DNA from: Amyloporia xantha
Lineage: Eukaryota; Basidiomycota; Agaricomycetes; Polyporales; Adustoporiaceae
NCBI GenBank assembly: GCA_036971615.1
Contig: JAYKKR010000044.1
Location: forward strand, 62,001-126,000
Reading direction: 5' to 3'
Length of the DNA stretch: 64,000 nt
The notes under the pieces are model-generated. The model did no database searches, was not told the DNA's origin, and was given only the letters and a program-made list of their open reading frames with translations. Position numbers and translations under genes: made by a program. The first letter of the stretch is position 1. Each line of letters starts with the position of its first letter. Below are positions 53,043 through 64,000 of this stretch, piece after piece.

Positions 53043-53568
53043 GAAGCATGAAATTATGGCACGGTAGGCAGACACATCTCCACAGGGTACATTATAGCGT
53101 TGGCCGAAGCTACAGAGCAGGCAAAAATATAGCGGTAGAATATGGCGCAGTGGGCCGACACATCGCACCAGAGTATATTATAGCATTGGCCGAAGCTACA
53201 GCGCAGGCAAAAATATAAGCGGTAGAATGCGGCGCAGTGGGCTGACACATCTCCACAGGGTACATTATAGTGTTGGCCAAAACTACAGCGCAGGCAAAAA
53301 TATAGTGGTAAAATAGGGCGCAGTGGGCCGACACATCGCACCAGAGTATATTATACCATTGGCCGAAGCTACAGCGCAGGCAAAAATATAAGCGGTAAAA
53401 TAGGGTGCAGTGGGCCGCCAGTCTTTTCAGGCGATATTTGCGCCATCGGCTCACACTGCAGCCAAGGCAATATTATGGCGTCGGCAGACGTCCGCTCTCC
53501 TTACACTGTAGGAAAAATATCACCCATATCTCTCCCTAGTCATTAGGCTATAATGACTGAATGGGCTC
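53043..53568 (-). repeat. Right subterminal repeats and TIR, KDZ-S copy 2
   Basis: Four 86-bp units, two with the ATATAAGCGG variant, then the TIR. Confidence 0.85.
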
Positions 53569-53574
53569 CGACTG

Positions 53575-54847
53575 CCTGGCCAGGACACATGCTAACTTAT
53601 GGGCGTATCTAGAAGGCACCGTTGTTCAAGAACGCGACTGGATCATGATGGCTGTCGTGAACCTGTGCGCCGTCTTGGAATATGGTCGGCCAAACGCTGT
53701 CCTCAGGCGCATCTCCGGTATCGGAGGTCGAGAAGCACACATCGGCAAGGCGAGCGTCAGCCCGATAGTGGCGAACGCCGCAGCTGGACGAGTGAAGTTA
53801 ATGGCAAAGAAGGCGGAGGATGATGAGAAGAGGATGGACATTGATGATGAAGATGTGCCTCCCGAGGCGCTATGCGCACATCACAAGTCTTCCCCCATGC
53901 TCTCTGACACCATCCCATCCCCGAGCAAGCCCGCGCTTCCCCGGCGCTGTTGACAGGTATGCAGCTCGCGTTCTCAATGCTCGCCCACGTCCTCGAGAAG
54001 CCGATGCGAAAATCATCACCATTCGCACACTCGACCCTCAACCCATACATCACCATCTTCCTTACATTCCTCGCCACCACGCTGAAGGACAGCCACGCGC
54101 TTGCGATATTGGACGCGCTATCCCGTGGAACGTTCTTGCGAAGTTCCTCGAGAGCGTACCCCGTCGGATCATGTACCGCGAGTTTCAGAAGGAGTGTGGC
54201 GATGGCGCGCCGTTGTTGACAAGCGGATCCAAGCCGCTGGCCGAGGACTGGTGCCTGCGAGGCATGGGCTGGAGTGGCAAGAAGGTCTATGCCATGGGCT
54301 TCTGGTCACAGGAGGCTGCATCCGAAGAGCACAACATCGAGATGGAGGTTCTCGACAAGGTCGAGTCCGGCGATCAGACGGACGGGATCATTGAGGATGG
54401 TGATGATGATGACTCGAAAGGGGACCCGATGCGCGGCGAGCTTTGCAAGCGGTGGGTGTGCGTCGCCCCTGCCGGACTTAAAATTGCGAAGTACGTCAAA
54501 GGTTTCCACTACGTCCCGCCTCCAAGTGGGGATGGCCGAGGGCAGTGGAAAGTCGATGGTGTCCTGGCGGAGAAGGTCTCGAGGTGGCAGGAAGAGGACA
54601 GGTGCAGACTCAAGCGTCCACCACGACGCCCTACCACGTCCGTGCATTGCTCGCGCATGCAGCTGGGATCTACTGAATGGCACCCAAGATCGAACAGCAA
54701 GTCGCGGATATGCGCAAACAAATCGAGCGGGACAACGAGGACAGGCCGAATGGCAAGATTTCGGATGCCGACCTCCATATGCCTGGTCTTTCTGGTGTAT
54801 ATACTCAACCCAAATGGATGATTACAGTCTTCACATATATTTATTGA
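53575..54847 (+). pseudogene. Est1/SMG5-7-like fragment, copy 3
   Basis: Shares the 3' shift and TGA. It also lacks a G at ~53601 (TATGGGCG), has C4 at ~53940 and TTGGACGCG at ~54113 (copy 1 TTGGAGCGCG). Confidence 0.65.
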
Positions 54848-54980
54848 TGAGTTTCAGTCGACTAAGAACATACACGTCTTCCCAACATGCGTGCATATAT
54901 ACTCAAATCATACTATCAAAAACGGCACACCAACTCAAGATATGATACAGAACATTACAGAGAAAGTAAATACAATCACC

Positions 54981-56953
54981 CTAATCGAATTCCGAGGTGT
55001 CAAGTGTGAGATCGATGACCTCACGAGCTTGCTCAGCTTTTGGGATGCATGCCCTGAGGATTCGCCTACATTTCACGGGACACTGAGATTGAAGATGATA
55101 GTCATGAGAGGGAGACGATGGAAAATTTTCAGAACTGGCCTCTCTTTTGCCAAGAGAGGTTGAACCCAAGGGAAGGAGAGCACGAATGACTTCAACAGAT
55201 GACTCAGTCGAAGGAGTCCCTATGGTCATACTGCTCGAGGTGGATGGCGGATAAGTGGTATCGGGGACTGAAGTGAATGAATGCAACTCTTCGAGTGCGA
55301 GAGACGAACTGCCACCGATCAGAGGTGATAACAGGTGTCGAGTACCACAAGATGGCTGTGAGGATTGTGACGGATCGGAAAGTGGGGAGCTCTCTGGAAT
55401 GGGAGGACAAGTGTGGTGAAGGAACATGTTTACTCCCATACAGAGGCCGCAATGGCGGCATCCACCCAAGACGGATAGCAACTGCGTGTATGCGACACCA
55501 GGATTGTCACGACTAATGAGCTTGAGAATGGTGGCATCCATTTCTTCGTCGGACGGAAGCGGCAGGTCATGAATGCCACGGTGAGCATATTCTTGCGGGG
55601 GTGTAGTCGATATTCGCAGGGGATCGTCAACATAGCCTGGTGCCATGTCTACGTCATGCGTTAGTGGAGAGTAGCAACAAAAGACAGTGCAAGTACTCAC
55701 GTTCGAGACCAGGCCAGTCACCTAAACATAGATTATGCATGAGACGACAGTGTTCAGATCTAGAAGCTAAAGGCAACACTTACCAATGGTAGGTGTCTGA
55801 ATCCCTGCCGCGGCATAGTATGGCCGACGAGCCTGAGGTGTAGATGTGATAGGCCTCTGAATTCTATATCCATGGCTAAACGGTAACATCACGTTCAAAT
55901 TTGAGAACATTGCGCTGCCGGACGGTGAGGGGGCTCGACTTTATTGTATGAAGCCGGCAACATGCGTTGCTTCCCTATATATGACTGTGAACCAGCGAAA
56001 CACTTCTACAATTTAATACTAACCTTTCTGTTGCTGCGAAGAGGGCCCCGGGCCTGCTACAGGTCGTATGCCATCAGCTAGCTGACAGTACCGAAGTGTT
56101 ATATAAAAGAAAACATACCAGCGGAGTTCTCTTTATCAGACATATCTTAGGATTGGCCAGTCAGGCGTGATCACTAGAGGAACAGTTGAGAATTACTTAC
56201 TACTCCCAACAGTCCCAAACGGATCCTTCAGAGGGAAAAGTGCATAAGATTGCCCAGTGAGACTAGTAGGCAGACGCAGCAAGCGGCATAGATTGACTGT
56301 GTGTCACGGCGGAATCAGGAATTACACCGCAAGCAGCTAGGTGTATGTTTACTTACGAAAATATGAGCATCCGGTCACCTTACCACGCTTCCAATGTGCA
56401 CAGCCAAGACATGGATTGTCGGCATGTTCGCCTTTCCATGGGACAAAAAGCTTGACTGGATGGTCGGGGCCACCACGCAGCGAGCAAAAACAGGTTATGT
56501 TTGATAACCAATCAAACTTGTCGCAATAGGCAACAAGTTCATCGAGTGGGATAGGGCGCTGAAGGCTATCGCACAGGCTGAACATGTTACTTTAGCAAGA
56601 CACAATTCTCGAAACTGACTAGAACGGCCACTTACTATGCAGCATCCTTAAGAGACGGTACAGGATCGGCGGTGAATGTCTGAATACGTGGGGTTATCTT
56701 CAATATGTGCTTCCACACGGATTCCTCGTCGTCATAGCGTTCGGACACAGTCAACTCAGAACGAGGTGAGGCTGAGAGCTTGCTGAATACCGGAGCCATA
56801 TGAACGGAGAAAAGAGTTGTGGTAGTGACTTTCAGCGACAGACCCCAGCCAAGTTTTATACGAGCTTTGAGACGCCGGGCAGTCATAGAACACACTGACG
56901 AGATTTTGGAGACATGTGAATATAGGGACATGAGGATGCAAATCACTTTGCAA
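54981..56953 (-). CDS. Multi-exon gene of unknown function, copy 3
   Basis: The best copy of the last two coding regions. The last exon reads through to EVIDLTLDTSEFD at 54981, and the cysteine-rich exon is open. The first exon is shifted as in copy 2 (A5 near 56812). Confidence 0.5.
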
Positions 56954-57247
56954 AGAGAAAATTTAGGAAAATGAAATAGATAGATGAACATGCGGATGAG
57001 GAGAAAATGCGAATCCAGTGACCACGTGGAGGACGGGAACTTGAGCCTCGTTGCATAAATCCTAATGAGGTAGTGTACAAAAGAGGGAACAGCAGACACC
57101 CGCCCTGTATCTAATGTGGAAGGTGGCGGCTTGAGTGTCTATAGAAGAGGATTGGCGCGAAGCGTGATGTCGGCCCGGTGATGACAGCTGTCCATCACGC
57201 GAAGCTCAAGCCGGGCTGAGCCGGCTTAGTCATTTTGCGACGACTGC

Positions 57248-57554
57248 CACACCATACAGTCACTGTAGCCTACACTATAGGGAGAGATATGGGTGATATT
57301 TTCCCTACAGTGTAAGGAGAGCGGACGTCGGCCGACGCCATAATATTGCCTGCGCTGTAGCTTCGGCCAATGGTATAATATACTCTGGGGCGATGTGTCG
57401 GCCCACTGCGCCATATTCTACCGCTATATTTTTGCCTGCTCTGTAGCTTCGGCCAACGCTATAATGTACCCTGTGGAGATGTGTCGGCCAACCATGCTAT
57501 ATTCTACCGCTATATTTTTGCCTGCTCTGTTCGGCTATATTTTACCCCTGGGCG
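57248..57554 (+). repeat. Left TIR and subterminal repeats, KDZ-S copy 3
   Basis: As copy 2, including the CCATGCTAT variant. Nothing is recognised from 57555 to 57812. Confidence 0.8.
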
Positions 57555-57812
57555 GATGGGTTGGCCATTGCGCCATACATCAACACTATAATTCTCCCTG
57601 AACTCTACTGTCGGCTGATGTCTTCTACGACATTTCTATACACATAGTGTGTACTGTATGCATTGCAATGACAAATATGCTTGAACACTGCCTGTTGTTG
57701 AGTTTCACATGATGTTTCATTTGTATCACCAATTAGACTACTCAAGCACAGACAGTAATGGGATACATTGACAGTGTGATAACCAATATTTACTGTCTAC
57801 ATTGTATGGTAC

Positions 57813-58990
57813 TCAAATATAGCCATCCCACATCATCGATTCCACCTGGCTGACAGCATCGCGAGGGGGCCGAGCAGTGAGCAGAGTTTTGATAGGCTGG
57901 TTGAGCCTGAGGATGGTGTTGGCGACATTGATGTCTTCTTCAATGCGCTTCAGCTTTTCTTGCAAAGCTGCCCCTTGCAAATGCATGATTTGGGTATCCC
58001 TTGTGCTAGGGAAGCCCTCTTCTCTGCTGTTAGCGAATGGCGAAGACATCAGGCGAGAGACATCCCTGGCGCCATCCCCGACGCCATACTCGGTGCCATC
58101 CCTGGTGCCATCCCCAACACCATCCCCGGCGCCACTCATGCTGCCATCTACACCGCCATCCGGTAGAGCAACGGGTCCTGTATTGAAATGATAGAATGAA
58201 TGAGTACATCAGACTAATGGAGTGAATGAGACCATACCCGGTGAAGGAGTGGGCGGCAGGTCGAGCAAATCCCAACACACAATGTCAGGGGGAGATCTAG
58301 ACACAGCACAGTTGTGGGTGGATGGCGAACGAGGGCCAGTGGACAAGGGGATGTTGAAGTTTCCTCCAGGTCTTGGAGTGTGCTGTGGCGATGGCGCCAA
58401 GTCGAAATAGGGGTCAGCAAGGGAATCCAAGATAGGTGATGTTGGAATATTGAACAGGTCTCGTGATGGCGCAGAGGGCGAGGGCGAGGGCGACCGTGAT
58501 AAGTCAAAATCAGCCCTCAACCATTGAGGGAAGGGCCGCTGAGGCTCAGGAGAGATGGGGGTGGGGAAATCACGAAGTCAACAGCTCTGTGTGCAGAGGG
58601 CCGCGATGGCGCAGGGGATGGTGGGCGTTCCTGGGGTGATAAATTGAACGTTGCATTGCGATTGTCAGGAGATACCGGCGTGGGGGACTGGGCGAAGCGG
58701 AAATGTTTTGGGGGCGGAGGCGAGTATGGCGAGGATGGCAAGTCGAATGGCGCTCGGGATGGCGCAGGCGTGGCTGTGGGCGAAGGCAACAAGTCCAAAA
58801 TGGGACGGGACTGGGGATCGGACTCCTCCTGTGCAGCATCGAAGTCAAAAGGGGGCCGGGCTGGAATGAGTCAGTACATTGGCGGCGTCAGGCTAAGGAA
58901 TATTGCATGCGCACCTGGTTGATGCATGTGGAGGGGCAATGTCAGGGGAAGTGGAGAAAAGCGCAATCGCCCAAGTTTTGCGAGAGGCAT
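57813..58990 (-). CDS. g1-S, copy 3 (one homopolymer frame break)
   Basis: As copy 1 except G4 for G5 at ~58564. The other G-run seen altered in copy 2 is normal here. Confidence 0.6.
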
Positions 58991-59011
58991 GTAATAAAGG
59001 CTTGAGGGCGA

Positions 59012-59059
59012 CACGTGTAGTTCCGATCGGTTGGCCACGGATCTTTCCGGTAGGCGCCC
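59012..59059. promoter_or_regulatory. Divergent promoter motif P1, KDZ-S copy 3
   Basis: Same sequence as copy 2 (43405-43452). Confidence 0.55.
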
Positions 59060-59157
59060 ATCTTCGACTTCCGCGCTGTGCCGAGTGCTTCTGACTTCAT
59101 CTCCACGACTCTTACTGCCACCACTGTCCACTCTGCTACCCCCATTCCTCTGCTGTC

Positions 59158-59683
59158 ATGTCTGTCGCGTCCATCCAACCCTCCATCCTGCTCACCACCG
59201 CACGCATTGAAGAGGCGTTGAAGGTCGCGCCGCCCTGAGGAGATCTCCGCTATCAAGAGTTTGAATCAGCGCTGTGGAAAGAGGTGGTAAGTGAACACCA
59301 TGTGTTTCATTTGACATGCACATCCCATGGACGCACTGATGCTTTTTCAGAACGACGTGTTTGTGCCGCTGAAGGCGCTCAGCTCGCACAATGGACTGCG
59401 AGTGCCTCCGCTCCTGGTGAGCGCAATGGCGCAGTTCTCCCTCGCAACCGCAACTAACGTCATTACCAATATCGCCGCCATCAAGCCCGACGATCCGCTC
59501 ATCGAGACGCACTGGCTCTCCAAGTACGTGTGGCGAGGCGATTTCCTCATCGAGAACCTGGGGGAAAATCAATGGTGGAAAGGCAAGTGGATGGCGTTCT
59601 AGCGCCACGTCATTGCTAACACTTGGAGCACAGGTTTGCAGAAGTGTTCGAGTGATGTGGTGTTGGGGAAGGGGGAGGATCTC
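59158..59683 (+). pseudogene. g2-S remnant (copy 3)
   Basis: As copy 2, with TGA after KVAPP, the GC donor and exon 3 cut at the deletion junction. Confidence 0.75.
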
Positions 59684-60071
59684 CAGGAGGCGCTTCTAGC
59701 TCGATGATATGACTTAGGTACTCTTCTCGAAGAGGAAGCCATTCTTGCATAAAGTCATTCTGCAACTGGCTCGCTTTCAGCCTTCACATTGAACAGCCCA
59801 AATATGGCAACAGAGCTCACCTTGTGCAGACTCCTCATCGGCATCACATTGTCGAACACCACATGTTCCTGCAGCGGCTCCGAATATTGATCATGAGACG
59901 CGGCTTTAGAGGGGACTGTGATGGAGATCTGGCATCTGCGACCTGCAGCGATGCGCGTGGAATCGGTATTTCTTCTGGAACATAAGTTACGGCGCCTCTT
60001 GCAGTTCGCCGCTCTTTGCGCCGCACAAACATCGCATCGCCACTGATGTCTTGCTTCTTGGTGCGCGCCAT
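59684..60071 (-). pseudogene. g5-S remnant (copy 3)
   Basis: Has the G4 run of copy 1, breaking exon 1. It carries the D-I-S residues of copy 2 near its start. Confidence 0.78.
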
Positions 60072-60219
60072 GACCGAATCACCACGGACAGATGACAATT
60101 GCCTTATTGTGATCCATGACAGCTTCCTTTTCATACTGAATGAGAAACTCTCATGCCCCTTCCTCATGATGTCTTATCAATAACGGATCTTATACACACG
60201 ATCATCTGCAGGTAATTTG

Positions 60220-60247
60220 CCGATGCTTATCTGCGACAGATCTTCGC
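60220..60247. promoter_or_regulatory. Divergent promoter motif P2, KDZ-S copy 3
   Basis: Identical to 29005-29033. Confidence 0.55.
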
Positions 60248-60344
60248 CATGACCTTCCCTCAAGGTGATCACCCGATCCCCCATCCACTGCTCAAATGCA
60301 GCCCGCAGATCACGCTATTTTACCCATTCACAACCCACATCACA

Positions 60345-60876
60345 ATGGCTCCCGCTTTTGCTAATTGCGCCAAATCCGTCGCCAACCTCATCGCTATCAA
60401 TTGCCGTCTTGTCGTGTACTACTCCTGGCGCTGCGAACAGGCTATCACCACGGTGCGGACCGCTTGCGCCAATCCAACCAGCAATGTCGCCATCGACCTC
60501 ACGTTGGCGAGGTGGGAGATCGGGCTTCGTATGGAAATGGTACCATTTCGAAATTGTCACACCAATACATCTGCACTGACGGCTAACAGGACGCCATCAA
60601 CAGGACGCCATCCGCAACTGTCTTGGCCGCCTCGCACTCGTTGGTGTCACCGACGTCGAGCTGCCAGATGTGGTCCAGAAGATCGTCAACGCTACCACGT
60701 TCGGCACCATCTCCAGGATCGACGTCATGAATATCTTGCCTTACACACCGCTTCCTGTGCCGCCATCGCCACAGCTTCAGCAACTCCATATGGACACTGA
60801 CCCTGCATGGTGGACTTGGCCTGATGTCCCTCCCAGCAACCTTCCATCGTGGTGGAAGTGTCCACTGGTTGACAGA
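60345..60876 (+). CDS. g6-S, exons 1-2 (copy 3, partial)
   Basis: Exons 60345-60539 and 60604-60876. The third exon lies beyond the nested C element and outside the window. Confidence 0.65.
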
Positions 60877-60892
60877 GTGAGTGCCCGCTCTT

Positions 60893-63800
60893 CATCAGGA
60901 AAAACCATATTAGTCCCAGGCTGCTCTGAGAGCATCCAAGAGCATCCTAGAGACTTCAGAGTATTCAAAGTACTCAGAGGAGCCAGAGTGCTCTTAAACT
61001 TAGTTGACATGAGATTTTTTTCTCAGAGTAACCCAGAGTAACCTGAGAGTAGCCTGAGAGTACTCCTAGATGACCCTATGTAGTCTTTTGTCGTCTCTCA
61101 CACCTCATTATAGTTTGTATCAGAGCACTCTCAAGGTTACAGTATTATAATAGAACATAGCAGTATATTCACAAATAATATACACACTAAAGATAATCTA
61201 ATACTAGCAGCCATAATAATTATGTCCAATGTGATAGCTCAAGACAAAAATCTCCACATTACCAAACTAATGTTATTATTCAGTATACAGTAATATAAAA
61301 CACAAAGCTGAAAGACGTACATAAGATCAATGAAGATATTTTGTTGTGTGGCCAAAATATAAGAGAATCTAATAGAAGAATTCAGGTAAAGTCCAATTAG
61401 TTGAAGGAGCAAGACAAGGTACTTACATAAGTAGTATTTTCACAGTAAACTGAAGCCGAGTAGCATGGGCAATAATACTCTAAGGATCAACAAAGCGATC
61501 AACAAAGGAATTGAGATAGAAGTGAACAACTTACCTGACATCGTCACAATCAGAATCAGTTTTTATCATGTCGCACAAGCCTGTAGATACAATAATTTAG
61601 AACAGCTAAGAAATGAGAAGCAAATGAACGACTTACATGTTAGGAGTATGTATTCTCATCAAAATTCAAAAATATAGATGACGACTCACCATCCTTTACA
61701 AGTATTACAAAAGCATGAATTCATGCACAATGCATGTCATATCTATTGAATGCAATGGACATGTCAGCCTGAAAGGGAATTATGGACAGACTTACATTGT
61801 TTTGCTGTCGCATGATGACAGCCAACAGCCAACCTTTAATGTTGGTGATTTGGATTGTGATTAGAGATAGAAATAGTGTCAGTTACTCATAGATACAAAT
61901 GAGAATAGGAAGAAGATATGTACTTACCCATGTCCACAATTTATAACGACTCATATGCCCTGCCAGCACATCACCATACCTGAGGCAAAACCAGCCAGAG
62001 AGACAGCCACAGATTAGAAGTCACCAGATATAGCCCAGAGATGAGAAGAACAATCAATGAGTGAACAGAAACCAAGCAGAAATGTGAAGTGGCAAGGAAG
62101 GAGACGAAGCAGAGTGGTTGTTGAGGAAGAAGAGACGCAACGACCATGACTGCTTAATTTGGTCAGAGTTTGACGCGGCAGACTGACACCTATTTTGGGA
62201 ACCCAGGTTTAGGGTTAGCAGGGACTTGGGCGCATTTGCCCTTCAAGTTCTCCTCAGCTGTTCCTCCTAGCTGCTACTGCTTGATATCTATTAGCTCTAC
62301 TATCTTGGATCTAAAATGCTGTGACTAGGGACTTTATCTTAGTACCTGTGGCTTTGGGGCATGTCTAGTTCACTGGGACTTGACTGAGCATACATCAGGA
62401 AAAACCTCCCAAGGTAATTAGTACTATATTATGTGGAAATGTAGCCAAATAAACATAATACCAGTAATTGGGTATAATTAGAACCAATTTCTCAGTCATT
62501 TTTCTGTATCTGTGCAAAGCTCTCAGATACAACTTTGAAAGATTTGAAAAGTCCAGAATGCACGAGCCAGAAGCAGAAGCAAAGCCTGTGTAATAGGCAA
62601 TAGGCAATAGACAATTGATTGTTTGTGGCTTGAGTGATATCCATATAATTTGGGAGTCATTTCACACCAATATACCACAATTATACCACAATTAGTCAAT
62701 AGATATAAGGCTGCTCTATGGAAGCTGCCTATTTCTCATGTTTAATGCCATATTTTTAAAAGTACAGCTACTATTGTTATGTTGCATGACTTGTTGCGGT
62801 CACTAATATATTAGCAGTTGAAATCTACACAGAGGACAGAGGGACTTCGTCAATTTGTCCGATGTTCGATCACGTGCTGTGGCTGCCACCATCGGGCCGC
62901 GGTCGGAGTTTCAACACGTCATTGGGCAGTACTCGATGACGTTGCTGCTGTCTCCCAACTACCTCCTACATCACACACGCCGCATCATCCGCATCGCGCG
63001 CACCGCATCGCATGTACCTCTAATGACACCGACGACGGAGGACACCGCTGCCGCCGCAGACAGACGACTCGCATCAACAAGGACAATAACGCCGACGGAC
63101 GACACTTACAGTGACAACAACAACCACACCGACGACGACGACGCCAACCGATGATGCCGACACCGACGGACGGACGATGCAGATGACGGGACGACGAGCG
63201 GATGACGGCAGACGACGGACGACGGCAGACGACGGACGACGGACGACGCGGACGACGGACATGACTGCAGACGACGACGGGACGACACGGACGACGGCAG
63301 ATGACCGATGACGACCGACGAAGGCAGATGACCGATGACGACCGACGAAGGCAGATGACCGACGACGGCAGACAACTGACGACGATGAGGAGGAGCGATG
63401 ATGAGGAGAAGCGACGATGGAATGCTTATGATAATAATATGTATCTCTTTGTTGTATATACAGTCAATCAATATGTACATTTTGCTATTCAATACTATCC
63501 ACTGCGAACAAGAATATGAGTAGTAAAGCAGTGCAATATATGAACGAAACATTTGAAACCCATGCGGCTGAATTATGGGAAATTTACATGAATAAACTGC
63601 GTTTTTCGGGAGGGGGACCGCAGAATCCGCAACAATAGAAGGTAATTCTGGATAATGGCCTGAATGGAGATAATTGCATCTATTGTCTGAAATTTAGCTA
63701 CATTATGGTACATTCCTCATAAATTACACTGGGAGGTTTTTCCTGATGTAGACGGTTGTTCTGTCCCTGCTCTGCACTATCTGGTAACTCATGTGAGTCC

Positions 63801-64000
63801 TCCTTCTCTCTTTATTATTCTTCACTCTTGGAGAAGAGCCTCAGGGCTGTCCCAGCCTATTCTGTGAAGGTATGAAGGAGTTCTGAGAGATATTGAAGGG
63901 TCTTGGATGGAATGGGCGCTTTTTGCAGTTTTGATTGGGAGATAACTGGGGATCCAATGTGAGTCATCCTTTCGCTTTTATACCATTCTATTTGCATTGT
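60893..64000 (+). mobile_element. C element, copy 3 (left part)
   Basis: Begins CATCAGGAAAAAC and runs past the window end. The minus-strand donor ladder recurs at 61421-61927. Confidence 0.75.
62393..63748 (+). mobile_element. E element, copy 3
   Basis: TA flanks at 62391-62392 and 63749-63750. The minisatellite form is that of copy 1. Confidence 0.7.

Larger units (their letters stand above)
41642..53568 (+). mobile_element. KDZ-S transposon, copy 2 (complete, 11.9 kb)
   Basis: The only KDZ-S in the window with both ends and without KDZ-L. CGACTGC flanks it (41635-41641, 53569-53575). Subtracting C leaves about 6.26 kb. The KDZ-L target is unoccupied (TTGACAT 43704-43710). Confidence 0.9.
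53569..57247. other. Block B, copy 3
   Basis: Third copy of the block, bounded by CGACTGC (53569-53575 and 57241-57247). Confidence 0.8.
57248..64000 (+). mobile_element. KDZ-S transposon, copy 3 (right part outside window)
   Basis: Left end at 57248 after CGACTGC. The KDZ-L target is unoccupied (TTGACAT 59311-59317). Confidence 0.88.

Noticed and set aside
1..64000. tRNA, rRNA or other standard RNA genes
   Set aside because: No cloverleaf with A/B boxes or ribosomal motif was found by eye. A covariance-model scan would be needed to exclude one firmly.

Overview
The window is fungal DNA, almost certainly from an Agaricomycete (mushroom-forming Basidiomycota). Genes are cut by many 45-60 nt introns with GTAAGT/GTGAGT donors. 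The recognisable families are a KDZ (Kyakuja-Dileera-Zisupton) transposase with its CxC2 cysteine cluster, a TET/JBP-type 2OG-Fe(II) dioxygenase, a fungal Zn2Cys6 cluster protein, an HMG-box-like protein and an Est1/SMG-type fragment. All were identified by reading motifs; no database search was possible.

Layout: a tandem array of a ~15.6 kb unit fills the window, with right ends at 2813, 37961 and 53568. Each unit is a 3.68 kb block ('block B': an Est1-like pseudogene plus a multi-exon gene of unknown function) followed by an 11.9 kb transposon ('KDZ-S'). KDZ-S ends in long inverted repeats and has the 7-bp target duplication CGACTGC. It carries a 5.66 kb foreign element ('C', ends CATCAGGAAAAAC), which itself holds a 1.36 kb element with a TA duplication ('E') and a 1.45 kb hAT-type element ('D', 8-bp duplication CTCTGTTT). 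In the first unit only, a 19.5 kb element of the same family ('KDZ-L', 8565-28097) sits inside KDZ-S, flanked by TTGACAT. The other two units keep the empty site. The inferred order is KDZ-S, then C, E and D, then tandem amplification, then KDZ-L.

KDZ-L is the most informative part. It encodes six genes as three head-to-head pairs: g1(-)/g2(+), g3(-)/g4(+) and g5(-)/g6(+). These are a Ser/Pro-repeat protein, a Zn2Cys6 plus coiled-coil protein, an HMG-box-like protein, the TET/JBP dioxygenase, the KDZ transposase and a small conserved protein. Each divergent spacer contains the same bipartite motif (CCGAT, 11-14 nt, GATCTT, then CG/CCG), which suggests one regulator for the whole element. Downstream of g6 is a row of five stem-loops in two families with constant tails. 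KDZ-S preserves four of them, with a compensatory base-pair change. Both ends carry 86-87 bp subterminal repeats in inverted orientation, 5 copies on the left and 26 on the right.

KDZ-S is an internal-deletion derivative of the same family. It keeps g1, g6, two promoters, the stem-loops and the ends, but has lost g3, g4 and most of g2 and g5. Many frame breaks here sit in homopolymers and differ between copies, so some apparent pseudogenisation may be residual long-read sequencing error.
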